A DNA stretch of 64,000 nucleotides. It comes from Camellia lanceoleosa. Its lineage: Eukaryota; Streptophyta; Magnoliopsida; Ericales; Theaceae. The position numbers and the translations under genes were made by a program. Positions 48,197-59,857 of this stretch are shown one piece after another (positions within the stretch are counted from its first letter, which is position 1; the number at the start of each line of letters is the position of its first letter). The stretch lies in assembly GCA_025200525.1 (NCBI GenBank), contig CM045767.1, positions 119,348,021 to 119,412,020 of the forward strand, written 5' to 3'. The notes beneath the pieces were generated by a model. That model was not told the DNA's origin and did no database searches. It was given only the letters and a program-made list of their open reading frames with translations.

Positions 48197-49418
48197 CTAT
48201 CTAGCCCATTGCGGTCTTGAGGGGCTGGACTTTACCTTGGCACGAGTGCCATCTTCATTTACCCTGATGTACTGATGTACTTTCTCCATTAAGGCCTCCA
48301 TTGTGAGGGATGGCATCATTGTCATTGAATCCCTCAACTTATTGCATGCTGGTAGTTCCCGTTTGTACTGTGCGATAGCTAGGTTTATAGGGCAATCTCC
48401 AATTTGATTAAAAGTCTCCCAATGCTGTTTGTTGTAAGACTTTAGTGTTTCTTTCTCGCCCATCTCAATGGAGAGCAGCTGGTCTATCTCTACTGGCGTC
48501 TTGGTGTTTGTTTTAAACCTGGTAACAAATGCCTCTGCAAGTTGCGCCCATAAAGCTATATTACATTTTGGCAACCTCTCAAACCATGTCAAGCCCAGAT
48601 CGCCTAAGCTTGAGGGAAACAAGATACACATTAGAGCCTCGTTCTGTCGGTATACTGCCATAACCTGGCGAAAGTGGCTTAAGTGCATGCAAGGATCCGA
48701 CTTCCCCTCATAAGTGGTGAATTTAGGTTGATGGAAGCCCAAGGGTAACGGTGCATTCTCTATTACCGGAATGAATGGTGAGCTTTGTAACCTTGCTAAC
48801 ACTTTGTTTGTCGGTTCGTAGGCAAGGCGCGTTACTGGCATTCCAACCTCGACACTTCTATATGTCCGAGGAGCCAACCGCTGCATAGCAGAGACCCTTT
48901 GGGGGTCGCGTGCCTGGGCATCTTCTCTCCTTCGTGCCCTCTCTTCTAGCACTGTCAGTAAGTTCGAAGACCTAGGCAACTCCGCGTGCCATGATGCCGT
49001 CTGGTATGTATGCGAGGGCCAATAACTGCTTCCCTCTGTACAAAACCTTTCAGTCCCTATTCTCTCAGACCTAAAGTAATGAGTCCTAGAGGTCTTTGAC
49101 TGCGTGTTGCCTGTCCTAAGGCTTCCGCTTTCAGTTTCAGATAATGTGACTTGCCTGTCACGATCTTCTGAGTAGCGAGAGTACGTTCTTCCTTTGCCCA
49201 TCTCTTCTGCTGCCACCCATTTTTCCTTTTATCTGGCGCTTAATCGTCTCCATGTTGGCCATCATTCTCCTTATCACTTTGTCTTGCTCCCTTACGCGAT
49301 CTTCCAAAACCTGAGGATCCATTATCTGCCTTTGTCTATCATGGCTTTGAGAGTGGCATGGACTTGAGCCTCGTCTTTCTCGCATGTCTCTCCATGGGTT
49401 CCATCGCTGGGGATCCAA
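48197..49418 (-). pseudogene. gag of gypsy element 1
   Basis: The frame 49216-48197 contains the plant retrotransposon gag core: FTTYEGKSDPCMHLSHFRQV, LTWFERLP, then FVTRFKTNTKT. The upstream part (49418-49158, with an RRMMANMETIKRQIKGKM coiled-coil-like stretch) is in another frame, so a frameshift separates them. Gag would package the element RNA. Confidence 0.85.
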
Positions 49419-49497
49419 TTCTACTATGGGCGGGACAAAGGCAAACCTTTGCGCCTCCCGCCCCCTTCTGAGGTTTGCCCATCAATAGTAGAATTGA
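49415..49497. other. Long hairpin in the gypsy element 1 leader
   Basis: caattctacta (49416-49426) is the exact inverse of tagtagaattg (49487-49497). Inside it, ggcaaacc and ggtttgcc also pair, around a C-rich loop. It lies between the primer site and gag, where packaging or dimerization signals of retroelement RNA are found. Confidence 0.6.
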
Positions 49498-49544
49498 AAT
49501 TAATCAAAGAAAAACTTAATCAAAAGGTTTGCTCTCTGTAAAGC

Positions 49545-49564
49545 ATTCCACAAACAGCGTCAAT
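49545..49564 (-). other. Primer binding site, element 1
   Basis: Directly inside the 5' LTR the minus strand reads ttgacgctgtttgtgga. This matches the intact site of element 2 (ttggcgccgtttgtggga) except for G-to-A and C-to-T changes, as expected from CpG methylation decay. Confidence 0.7.
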
Positions 49565-50180
49565 TGTATGAGCACATAATAATCTTCTCGTATAATCTTG
49601 TTGACCAAGTTTGCACTCCTCCCAACGTTGTCGCTTTACTACCTAAAAAGACAAATGTGAGCTAGCCAGCGAGAGTGTGCCGGAAACCTCTCCAATGCCT
49701 AAGTCAGCGATTAGACAATAGACACAAAAGCTCTGTGTAATTGAGAGTAAGAATTACAATACCTGTCCATAGGTCCTGCCATAAGCTTTATAGATTTCAC
49801 CTGGCACAATCCTAGTAGGACTCTAACTCTCCTTAGCAGAGTCCTTCTAGGAATCACACACCTAGGATAATGCTTATCCTTGAAACACCTTTCTCACTGC
49901 AAGCCAAGTGAGACTCTGCTCGGCTGACTGTACTTAAACCGAGCTACCTTGTGCTTCTACTCCCTTGACGGAGCTGTGCAACCTCAACAATTTATGCATT
50001 TATCCAACCAAGCTACCCCTAGCTCGGCTATAGCACTAATCCGGTTTGTGCTACAAGCTACACACTAATAGCTAGGCCCAAAATTTGTAATCGAGCTACT
50101 CCCAACTCGGCCTAACACGCGGCCCATCCTAAGACATCCTCATTTAGCTATGCCCAATTTGTCCGCAAATTACCCTCTCA
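49565..50180 (-). repeat. 5' LTR of gypsy element 1
   Basis: 616 bp, starting TGTATGAGCACA and ending CCCTCTCA on the plus strand. Differences from the other LTR are mainly C/T and G/A changes and small indels. Confidence 0.92.
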
Positions 50181-50719
50181 AACTTAATAATTTATTTATT
50201 AACAAAATGGTTAACTTAAAAATATTTTTCATATCATTAAAAATTGTTAATTTACTTAATTATTTAATTATTAATAAAATTAGTCAATTGTTATGCAAGT
50301 ACGATTTATGTATTAATAAAATTAATCATTTGTATATATATGTATTTTCTTTTAGTTCTTTATTACTTCAGTGAATTATCATATTAGTTTTTTTTAGATG
50401 AGTGAATTATCTTAGTATTTGTTTTAAATTTATCTGTTGAGAAAAGCTACGTACCATAATTTTTTTTTTATAAATTCGGAAGAAATGTCCAAGACTTATA
50501 AATTCACCCAAAATGATATGGTAATAAAATTAAAGTCTACATCATTAGGCGTAGAACAAATCAAAAAATGATACATATCATACCATGTAATTCTATCATA
50601 TATCTAATGATTTATTTTATTCAATTTTATAGAATAATGTTTTAATTTTTAAAAATTATCAAAATACAAAACATAAACATACTATAATGATAGCATGTGC
50701 CTTGGCCTTTTTAAACTAA

Positions 50720-51017
50720 TATATATATATATATATAATTATATATTCCTAAAACCAAGTACCAGAGTTTAAGATCCATCTACACATACAACTTATGTCT
50801 CTTTTGCTAGAAAACACCTTTTTTTTGGTTTCAAAATTTTCATATACAGATATTGAAATTTTAATCTGTATTTTTTAGTTTTCAGTGAAAATTTTAAATA
50901 TTTTAATCCATTTTTTTTACTTTTTAGATACCTTTAAAAATTACAAAATTTATAAGTTTTTTAAAATTTACCAAATACAAATACAAAAAAAATTAAAATT
51001 TAGTATATTTTATTATT

Positions 51018-51049
<32 letters not shown>

Positions 51050-51699
51050 ATTTATTGAATTTTTTTTATAAAAAAATTACAAATATTTAACTTTTTAATT
51101 ATATTTTGTTTAAGTGTATCTAAAAAAATAACTAAAATATGGAGAAAAAATATTAAAAATAACAAAACACAAGAATTAAAAAATTATTTTTAAAAACTAA
51201 AAACCAAATAGAGTCTCTGTGTCCCGTGAAACCAAAATAAAAAATAAAAATAAAATCAATCTAAACTGTCTCCAGTACCAAAATCAGACTGGAGAGTCCA
51301 ATACAACCCATTGAATCCACTTTTAAGCCTTACTTCGATGATCCAAACTATTCATAAAATAGAATAAAGGTTGAGACCCCCTTCATCCCCTTTAGTTTTG
51401 ATTGGTCAATTTTTCTTTTCTTTTTTTTCTTCTCATCCAATCCCTAACCTACATATGTGTGAGGGGGTTGTGGGGGTGTATGTTTTAAGGGGGTTTAAAT
51501 CAATGTCCCATAAAATAATATAAAATATTATTAAGGGCATAACTTAACAAAAGTTAAATGATTGTATATTTTTATATCATGTATACTTCTATTATATATA
51601 TATATATATATATAATTATTTTAAATTTATGAAATATTTAGTCTAACACCTCTCTCTAACTTTTGGTAATAAAAAAGATTCACAATATTTTATTTTGTA
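50720..51699. other. AT-rich spacer with foldback family C, copy 2
   Basis: At 50805-51222 inverted arms containing actttttagatacct and its inverse (gtgtatctaaaaaaataac) resemble the foldback at 24733-25168. A (GTT)n run of about 11 units (51018-51050) sits near the centre. An (AT)n run is at 51594-51616. No gene. Confidence 0.5.
51018..51050. repeat. (TTG)n microsatellite
   Basis: A trinucleotide run following three TTA units, inside the family C foldback. Confidence 0.9.
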
Positions 51700-51907
51700 G
51701 TTTAAGGTCCCTCACCCACTCAACTCAACTCACCCACAACTACACACACACCCACACTCGCCTCTCTTTTTCGCTCTGTCTCCCTCTTTTTTCTTTTCTC
51801 TTCTCACACATTTTCTCTCATCCTCTCACTCGGCACTGATCAGAGTTGAATTTGCATTATCGGAATAGTCTACCATCTCCGAAAGGGGTGCAAGAAAGGA
51901 AACAAAG

Positions 51908-52129
51908 ATGCCATTGATTCATTTACATGTTGCTTCTTATGTTCCAGCGCCCACAAACAAACCCTCAACCTGCCTCGTATGTCTTTTTCAAACAGTACGG
52001 TATTGAAAATAAATTACATTATCCACACATATACATATACATGTATATAACACAAGAATAGTTAATGGCATCTCATCGGAGTACTATTTGAATTGATACT
52101 AAATGGAATTGCAGGAGTTTGAAAATTAG
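51908..52129 (+). CDS. Possible small spliced ORF, 27 residues
   Basis: A pyrimidine-rich leader-like stretch (51720-51840) precedes an ATG at 51908 (acaaagATGCC). The frame runs to a consensus donor CTC|GTATGT at 51976/51977. An acceptor with a good branch point (tactaaat...gcag) at 52114 joins in phase to a short end, EFEN and a stop (52127-52129). The peptide starts MPLIHLHVASYVPAPTNK. It could be an upstream ORF, a micropeptide or a chance join. Family unknown. Confidence 0.3.
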
Positions 52130-53745
52130 GCATAAAAATTGCCTTCTTCAATCATTGATTGGTTGTCCTTTTGGCTCTTTGTTTCAAGTTGAGGATGGAA
52201 AAAAAATTCTCTGGATTTTTTTTTTGAAAATTTCTCTTCACAAGAGAAATTTCTTTGAGATCTCTCTGAAATTTCTCTATGAATATTCTTGAGGCAAGCG
52301 CTGAAGGTGCCAGTGAGAGAAGAAAGCTCCGGTGGACAAGCAACGCGAGAACAAAGATGAAGAGAGAGAAGAAGTTGATGTTGAAGAAGACGAAGATGAA
52401 GACGAAGACGAAGGTGGTGGACCAAAGAAGCCATCTATAGATATAGATGAATATGTCTGTATAAATGTATATCAATGGCATTATCTGGTTTCTTTCTTAT
52501 CTGTGTGCTCCATTCGTCAAAACATAATTTTCTCTGATTTGGTCAAAACACAGAGAAAATTGCGAGCAAATCAAAAGAAAAAAAAAATTTGGTCAAAACA
52601 CAAAGAAATTTGTGAGCATAGAGAAATTTGCAAGCAAATCAAAGAAAATTCAAATCAGAAAAATTTCAAAACAAAGAAAACTTAAAAATATAGAGAAAAT
52701 TAGAGAAATTGAGCAAACTAGAAAAATTTCAAAACACAGAAAAATTTGTCTAAAACTTCTCTATGTTTTGAAATTTCTCTTAATTAAAATTTTTCTGAAA
52801 AAATGTTGAGAGACCCTAACCACTATGAAAATATTGCATGTCCTTTATCCTTTAAAATTTTAATATCAAGGACCTTGAAAAAATTTTCCTAAATTTGTTA
52901 ACAAAACTCAATAACTGTTTATCTACATTTCGCAATAGGTTAATTTAGTTAAAAAGTCACTCTAAAATGGTCAAAATTTCAAAAAAAGGTCAAATATTTC
53001 TTCTCATTCTGATTACTTTTTACATATGTTTTTGTAAAAAATCAAAAAATCATTTCCAAACACTTCAACTTTTTTCATTTTTTTTTTAGCCCAAAAAAAA
53101 AAAAAAAAGTCATTAAAAAAAAGTCACTTCTTAGACAAACCTTTCAGAAACAACAGCTGAGAAAGGTAAAACAAATGTCGTTTTACTTTTGGTAATTAGT
53201 TAATTAATTACTAAAATCTTAATTTATTAATATACTGTGGTTTGGTAGCCTATATACTTTAGATTTAAAAAAAAAAAAATTAATTAATGAAAGATTAATT
53301 AAACACTGAGAAACACAGAACACACACACTCTCATGCAGCATGATTGTATTAAAATGCATATGCTTCATGATTTTGCTTCCATTGCCAACCATCATGTCT
53401 CCCATCCCATGTCTCTCTCAATCATCTCCCCCCCCCACTCCCTCCCCTTTTCAAAATTTCCACTTGTAAGTTTATAATATTTGTAATCTTTAAAATATGA
53501 ATTTTATGTTATATCAATTTAGTTCTTAATAAATAAAATATTTTAATTTGAATTATAACCTAACTCTATTAATAAATACTGTTAAAGTTATAAGTAAATG
53601 TATACTTTCAAAAATCAAAATGACACAAATCACGTATTTTAGAGATTTAAAGTGTTTTTTTTTTTTCTAATTGATTTTTCACATTAATGACACAAATCAC
53701 ATGTTTTTGGAGAGTAAAAATGTAATTTTTAAAGTGAGTTTTCAT
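52130..53745. other. Possible transcript body or spacer, unresolved
   Basis: 52330-52440 encodes an acidic run (DVEEDEDEDEDEGGG) on the plus strand or a Leu-rich run on the minus strand; neither is recognisable. 52550-52800 is an imperfect reiteration of agaaatttcaaaacacaga-like words and their inverse. The remainder is AT-rich with no gene. Confidence 0.4.
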
Positions 53746-53747
53746 AT

Positions 53748-53994
53748 TTGTTTGGGAAGTGGGATTTTAGCTCAATTTTGGTTAAAATTCACAAAAAGAT
53801 AAAATAAGCTAAAATAATTAATAAGACAAAATATCACATCAGATTCATAATCATTTTATTTTTTCTCTTACAAATATCACATCCAATTACAAAAAATCTA
53901 ATCATCTTTTCAAACACAAAAAATTTAGCCTACTAAAATAGCTAAAAGTTAAAATAACCTATTAAAATAGCAACTTTCTAAACCCCCACTTAGT
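53748..53994. mobile_element. MITE, family B, copy 2
   Basis: The left end gtttgggaagtgggatttt and the right end (read inward gtgggggtttagaaagttgc), with inner ggattttagctc and gctattttaatag words, match the layout of the copy at 6438-6826. Confidence 0.55.
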
Positions 53995-54640
53995 CTTGAT
54001 TTTAAAGGCATCTCCTGACGAAGTTAGATTCAAGGATTAAATTGAAATATTTTTTTCGTAGATTGAGAATTTAATTGAAATTTTTTTAACATTAAAGATC
54101 AAAATGAAATTAACATTCTAGGGACTGAAAACGTAGTTAATCTTATATAATATCTTTTTTAATGCATGCAAATGTATACATAAATGTAATCCTTTTTTCT
54201 TTTTTTTTAACAGTTATTGTGAAATTCCCTTTCCAATGGGCCTACCGAAAGTAATTTTTTAGTAAAGAAATTCAAAATTTTAAAAAATTGTTTGGTTTGG
54301 TGACAAAAACAACTTCTTCATATAAAAATATAAATTAAAAAAAAAAAACATAAAAAAAAAAAATGGGAATGAATATCAACAAAGTGTTAAGAAGACTATT
54401 TCACCATTCATACTTGGAGAAATTTTACCATATCCCTTTGATTATGTAAACCAATACTCCACAATACTATTGTACAATACCATAAAAGTGATATAGTAAT
54501 TTCACAACAAAGGACTCATAAACTAATAAATAATTGTTTCCAAAATATTTTGATTGTTTTATAAAATAATGTTGACTATGCCATAGTTGTCTTTGGACAA
54601 TAGTTTTTCATATTTCAGATTGATCAAATCTTATATTTGA
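53995..54640. other. AT-rich spacer, no gene seen
   Basis: Ends at the 5' LTR of the second gypsy element. No coding signal. Confidence 0.45.
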
Positions 54641-55216
54641 TGTCTACAAGCTCACAAAGGCCATGAATCACTATAAACAACCCAAGCCCATCGCTTGGAG
54701 CCCAATACATAACCCAGCTGGTGAGGTCCAGAACAGCTGGAATCCAACATGGCATAAAGAGCCAATGACATTCAGACACATGGCAGGTGAAGGACCAGTC
54801 ACATCAGCAGACAAAGATCTGCAAAGTTATTGCCACTGCACATCACAATTAATGCAGCCCATCACAGCATTTATTACAACAACATATCCCCGTTGGAACA
54901 GGACCCCCTTACCCTGAACAAGGTAAGCTACAACATAGACTTTCGGCGAGGAGGGCAGGTCGGAAGGGACAGCGAAATGATTACCAAAGGATATAAGCAA
55001 ACGTTGAAGACAAGAAGAAGATTAAGCTTTCTATCTCTAAACTCTCCTTACACCCTACTTCTCCTTTTAACTTGCTTGTTGGAGGGTTCACTAAGGGACT
55101 ACCCCGTTCCCCATTAGACTTGTTTGTAGGTAACCCGATGAGCTTGATCAACTGGACGTGGACACTGAAGAGCTTGGACTTGTCCGACCCATTCACTTGG
55201 ACAAACTGTATCATCA
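54641..55216 (+). repeat. 5' LTR of gypsy element 2
   Basis: Begins TGTCTACAAGC and ends GTATCATCA directly before the primer site. The partner LTR is outside the window, so the left border rests on the TG and on the position of the primer site. Confidence 0.65.
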
Positions 55217-55235
55217 GTTGGCGCCGTTTGTGGGA
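55217..55235 (+). other. Primer binding site, element 2
   Basis: gttggcgccgtttgtggga lies immediately after the LTR end. The tggcgcc core is the usual start of primer sites in plant Tat/Athila-type elements, complementary to the 3' end of a host tRNA. Confidence 0.85.
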
Positions 55236-55435
55236 ACGTATTTGCTCCGCGTGCCAGTTGTGCTCATTGTCACCAGAGACCTTATCCCAACAACCTTTTC
55301 CTACTACCCATCAAAGTGTATGGTCACGACTAAATCCATGGCTTCTCATAATAATGCTGTCGACCATCAGGCCGACCCCCCAATCCAAACAACCCACCGC
55401 AATATTTTACCAAGCTTACCAACAACATTAACCGC

Positions 55436-56900
55436 ATGGCCGAGCAAAACCAGGCCCTGATCAATGCTTTACTTCAAAGAAACCTTCCGATCCCCCCTCC
55501 ACCACCCCCGGATATTCCACCCAACCAAGAAAGAGCCCCGAGCCATACTGTTCCGCAACCCTATCTATCTAACTTGGAAGGTTTGCAACCTCCTCCTCCA
55601 CATATGAATCTTCCACCTCCACCTCCACGCCCGTCGGTCGTGGTACCAGCCCCTGAAGGGGAAGCCAGTAACGTCCAGCCCCCATTGACTGACCATGGTG
55701 ACAACATTCCCCTCTGGGATGCTGAACTCCGAGCAATGAAGCTCCAACTCCAAGGGGTCATGCAGAACATTCAGCATAAACCCTCTACCACGGCAAACTC
55801 ACCATTTGTTGCCTCCATCCGAGACAAACCTCTGCCCGCCAAGTTCAAAATGCCCACCATTGACTCCTTTGATGGTACGACGGACCAAGACGACCATCTG
55901 GAGACCTACCGAACCCTCATGATCCTCCATGCCTTCCCTGACGAGATCATGTGTCGGGCTTTTCCCGTGACATTGAAGGGGTCGACTCGACTGTGGTTCA
56001 GTCAGTTACTAGCAGACTCTATCTCCACTTTCCAGCACCTCAGCGACTCCTTCCTTAGCCATTTCATTGGAGCCCAGCGCCAACGCCGCCCGGACCTAAC
56101 TCCTCAACATCCGTCAGATCGAGGGGTAGTCGCTACACAGTTTCGTTACCCGCTTCAACACCGAAGCCCTGCAAGTAGCGGAAAACGATGACAAGGTCAT
56201 CCTCACGGCTTTCATGGCTGGGCTACGATCGTCCGACTTCTTTTTTTCCCTCTCAAAAAACCCTCCAACCTCCATAGCGGCCCTATTTTCCAAAGCCCAG
56301 AAGTACATGAATACTGAAGATTCACTAGCTGCTCGGCAGGATCCAATAGCTAAAAACTCGACCCCCAAGAAAAAAAGAAAAGACTTAGAACCCAGAAACA
56401 CCCAATATAATAGCAAAACACCCCACTACACGCTTGACCGACGGTCGGCACCAACCGTCCGGTCGGTTCGAAGCAGACACCCCTTAATTCTTCCATGGAA
56501 CAAGTCCTCAACCAGGTCCAACGGGACTACCCCCTCAAATGGCCTTTACCCTCACAGACCCCTTTCAATCAGAAAGACCAGTCCAAATATTGTCGTTTCC
56601 ACCAGGACCATGGCCATAACATTAATGACTGCATCAATCTTAAGGATCAGGTCGAGTCCCTAATACATCACGGACGTCTCAGCCACTTCACGGACATCCA
56701 CCCACAGCAGAGGCAAAGAACCAAGCCCCACAGAAACAGCCGCCGGCGCACCCCACCCCGGCAGCCAGCTCAACTTAACCAAGGCCATGATCGCCCTCCA
56801 CAACAGCCTCGGCCGCCAGGTAATCCCCCTCTGCCAGTTGGCGAAATCCGAGTCATTTCAGGTGGCCTTGCTTGTGGGGGGCCATCCTGCTCAGCTTAGA
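55436..56900 (+). pseudogene. gag of gypsy element 2
   Basis: The ATG at 55436 opens a Pro-rich N-terminus, then the gag core: FKMPTIDSFDGTTDQDDHLE, then TLKGSTRLWFSQL. A frameshift near 56090 moves the frame (ENDDKVILTAFMAGLRSSDF), and another near 56480 leads to the zinc knuckle CRFHQDHGHNINDCINLKDQ. Gag would bind the element RNA. Frameshifts prevent a full product. Confidence 0.88.
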
Positions 56901-56989
56901 GGGCAGAACTCAGAAAGATAAGGCAAGGCTTAGACAAAGCAGTTGCTACGATAGATCGACCCTCCAAACAGCCCAAGCAGTGGACAGAG

Positions 56990-57770
56990 CCCATCACCTT
57001 CACGGACGCCGACTGTACAGGCATCCATTATCCTCATGATGACCCCCTCGTCATTTCTGCCCTCCTCTCTAACTATAAGGTCAGATGGGTTCTCATCGAC
57101 AACGGCAGTTCTTCAGACATCATATTCCTCAACTGTTTCCGCCAGCTCAAGATTGGAGAGGAAAGTCTGTCCCCCCTTCAAACCCCTTTAGTCGGTTTCA
57201 CTAGTGACCGGGTGACCTTCATTGGCTCCATCGATCTCCCCATTACCATCGGCAGATACCCACGGTAGACTACAAGGTTGCTCACTTTTCTTGTGGTCGA
57301 CTGTCCCTCTGCCTACAACATCATCCTTGGTCGCACCGCCCTCAACGCTTTCCAAGCTATCACTTTAACCTACCACCTCGCTATAAAGTTCCCTACCGAC
57401 CTGGGCGTCGGGACAGTAAGGGGGAAGCAGACTGTCGCCAGGGAATGTTATGTCGCCTCACTCAAAGAAGTCAAGCTGAAGGAGGCCATGATCATTGAAG
57501 GACTTGACGTACGAGATGAGAACGAGCTGGTCAGAGGGGAACCGGGGGAGGAGCTCATCGAGGTTCCCATCGATCCCACCAACCCAATAAAAACGGCCAG
57601 GATCGGCAGCCAACTATCCCCCCAAGCTAAGGCCGACCTTACTGCCCTTCTGACCGAGCACAATGATGTATTTGCCTGGACTCACTCAGACATGCCAGGC
57701 ATTGACCCCTCTTTCATAACTCACCGCCTCAGTATTGAACCCCATTTTCGACCTTACCGCCAGAAGTAGC
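56990..57770 (+). pseudogene. Protease and pol start of gypsy element 2
   Basis: Shows WVLIDNGSSSDIIF, the retropepsin active-site region of Tat elements, then a stop at 57267 and LVVDCPSAYNIILGRTALNA. The linker to the reverse transcriptase (IDPSFITHRLSI, then a stop at 57767) follows. Confidence 0.82.
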
Positions 57771-58470
57771 GTATTTTTCATCCGGAGCGCAATACTCTTA
57801 TAGCCGCAGAGGTTGACAAACTCCTTGAGGCCCAATTCATCAAAAACGTGGACTACCCTAAATGGTTGTCAAACGTGGTTCTTGTCTACAAGAACAATGG
57901 CAAATGGCAACTTTGTGTCGATTACTCTGACCTGAACCGAGCTTGCCCCAAAGACAGCTATCCTCTTCCCCGCATAAATCTGCTGGTCGACGCCACGGCC
58001 GGTCATCAAATGCTCAGCTTTATGGATGTTTTCTTTTGTTACAACCAAATCCTGATGCACCCGTCCATTTTCCATCACCAGATAGGTCGGAATATGGAAG
58101 TATATATCGACGACATGCTGGTCAAGAGCAAACTCTCCACTGATCATCTAACCGACCTACGAGAAACCTTCGCCACCCTACGCAAGTACCAAATGAAGCT
58201 CAACCTAGAGAAGTGCGCCTTCGGCGTAGGATCTGGGAAGTTTTGGGTTTTATGGTCAGTCAGCGGGGCATTAAAGCTAACCCTGAAAAGATCAAGGCCT
58301 TGATCGAGATGCAGTCACCCAGAACGGTTAAGGAGATCCAAAGACTCACTGGCCGAGTTGCAGCCCTCAACCGCTTCATTTCCCGCGCAATGGATAAGTG
58401 CCTACCATTCTTCAAAGTTCTTTGGCAAACTTTTGAATGGACGGCTGAATCCGAAGAGGCTTTTTAACAA
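57771..58470 (+). pseudogene. Reverse transcriptase of gypsy element 2, with an internal deletion
   Basis: Reads WQLCVDYSDLNRACPKDSYP, SFMDVFFCYNQILMHP, then straight to IGRNMEVYIDDMLVKS. The stretch between the first catalytic Asp region and the YIDD box is shorter than in the family by roughly 35-40 residues, so the conserved block with the PFGL-type motif is missing in frame. A frameshift near 58240 follows. Without this block the enzyme cannot be active. Confidence 0.85.
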
Positions 58471-58660
58471 TTGAAGCAGTGCATGGCCAATCCCCCCTCC
58501 TTTCACAAGCAATCACGGGCGAGCCCCTCTTCCTCTATCTAGTCAGCTTGATCAGTCTGACTCTTATCGAGAAGACGGCTCCGTCCAAAGACCGGTCTAC
58601 TACATCAGTCGGCCCCTCAGGGGAGCGGAGCAGAACTACCCACTGTTAGAAAAATTATCC

Positions 58661-59857
58661 TTGGCCTTGGTCACCGCCTCCAGACGACTCCGTCCTTACT
58701 TCCAAGCCCACACCATAGTGGTCCTCACCAACCAACCCTTAAAGAAGGTCATGCAGCAACCAGAACTTTCCAACAGACTCATGCAATGGTCAGTGGAACT
58801 TAGTCAGTTTGACATCTCTTACCGGCCTCGAACAGCAATTAAGGGGCAAGCTATCGCCGATTTCATCCTGGAATTCACTAATCCTATCCCAACCACTGCC
58901 TCTACACCCCCACCAGCTCCTATCGAGCCAAAAGACCCTCATTCTTGGACTCTCAACGTCGACGGATCATCCCGCAGGGAAGGTAGTGGGGCTGGCCTCA
59001 TCCTCACCGCCCCTGAGGGTGGTTATTTCAAATGCACTCTCCGTTTCCTGTTTGAGGCCAGTAACAATGAGGCCGAATATAAGGCATTGATTGCAGGTCT
59101 TCGCCTAGCCAGGGATATCGGTTTCAGCCACATCCGAGTGTTCAGCGACTCCCAGCTCATCGTCGAACAGATCACAGGAGAATTCGATGCCAAGGAGGAC
59201 ACAATGCGGGCTTACAGGGATATTTCACTTCCCCTTGTTTGCCTCTTCAATACCTTCTACATCAAGCACATTCCTCAGGTGGAAAACTCTAAGGCAGATG
59301 AGATGGCTCAGTTGGCTTCCGTAGACCAGTCCAACCTCAGCCGTGGTGTTCGCCTAGAATACCTATCATATCCCGCCATTCGCCCCGACCAGCACGAAAT
59401 ACAATTCCTCCAAAATGAGCCCATCCCTTGGGCGTCGGACATCTTTCTATTTTTGACAACAGGGGAACTGCCAGACGACCAACAGCAAGCTGCCAAAGTT
59501 AGGGCCCGGTCGTCCAATTACATCCTCGTCAGCGGCATTTTGTACAAACATGGTTTCTCACGCCCCTATCTACGGTGCCTCAATCCGACTCAAGCAACTT
59601 ATGTGATGCAGGAAATTCATGAGGGTATCTGCGGCAATCACTCATGCGGCAGGTCCCTAGCCCACAAGATACTTCGCACTGGATACTTCTGGCCTACTCT
59701 CAACCAAGATGCGGCTGACTTCGTGCTCAAATGTGATAAGTGTCAGCGTTTTGCCAATATTCCCCATGCTCCTCTTATTGAATTGATCACACTTTGCAGC
59801 CCCTACCCATTTGCCAAATGGAGGATCGACCTAGTTGGCCTTTTACCCACCGGCTAA
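58661..59857 (+). pseudogene. RNase H and integrase N-terminal part of gypsy element 2
   Basis: One 398-residue open frame. The connection region ends LSQFDISYRPRTAIKGQAIA. The RNase H starts LNVDGSSRREGSGAGLIL and carries SNNEAEYKALIAGL, FSDSQLIVEQ and ENSKADEMAQLAS. The integrase zinc-binding region follows (GYFWPTLNQDA, CDKCQRFA). A TAA at 59855-59857 interrupts it within the start of the integrase core. Confidence 0.9.

Larger units (their letters stand above)
39322..50180 (-). mobile_element. Tat-like Ty3/gypsy LTR retrotransposon, complete with both LTRs, decayed
   Basis: About 10.9 kb on the minus strand: 5' LTR 49565-50180, primer site, gag, protease, reverse transcriptase, RNase H, integrase, a minisatellite, an opposite-strand ORF and the 3' LTR 39322-39935. 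Flanks gactt (39317-39321) and aactt (50181-50185) fit a 5-bp duplication with one change, and the uninterrupted Helitron copy 1 supplies the empty site (attgacttaat). Domain order RT-RNaseH-INT places it in Ty3/gypsy; the gag-pol motifs and antisense ORF point to the Tat lineage. Every coding region has stops or frameshifts. The two LTRs are roughly nine-tenths alike by eye, so the insertion is old. Confidence 0.92.
38852..50719 (+). mobile_element. Helitron-like element, copy 2, split by a gypsy insertion
   Basis: The two parts 38852-39321 and 50181-50719 together repeat copy 1 in order: the start (tatatataagagtcgc), the run of aaaatatttctcatatcatt, and a 3' end with ctaa at 50716-50719. 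Copies 1 and 2 are head to tail, so either a tandem insertion or a local duplication occurred before the gypsy element arrived. The left part also carries an extra repeat of the word ggtcaattatgaa. Confidence 0.6.

Noticed and set aside
52126..52481. Minus-strand Leu-rich frames
   Set aside because: Reverse of an acidic-coding GAA/GAC-rich stretch; no domain and no clear gene context, so neither strand was called.
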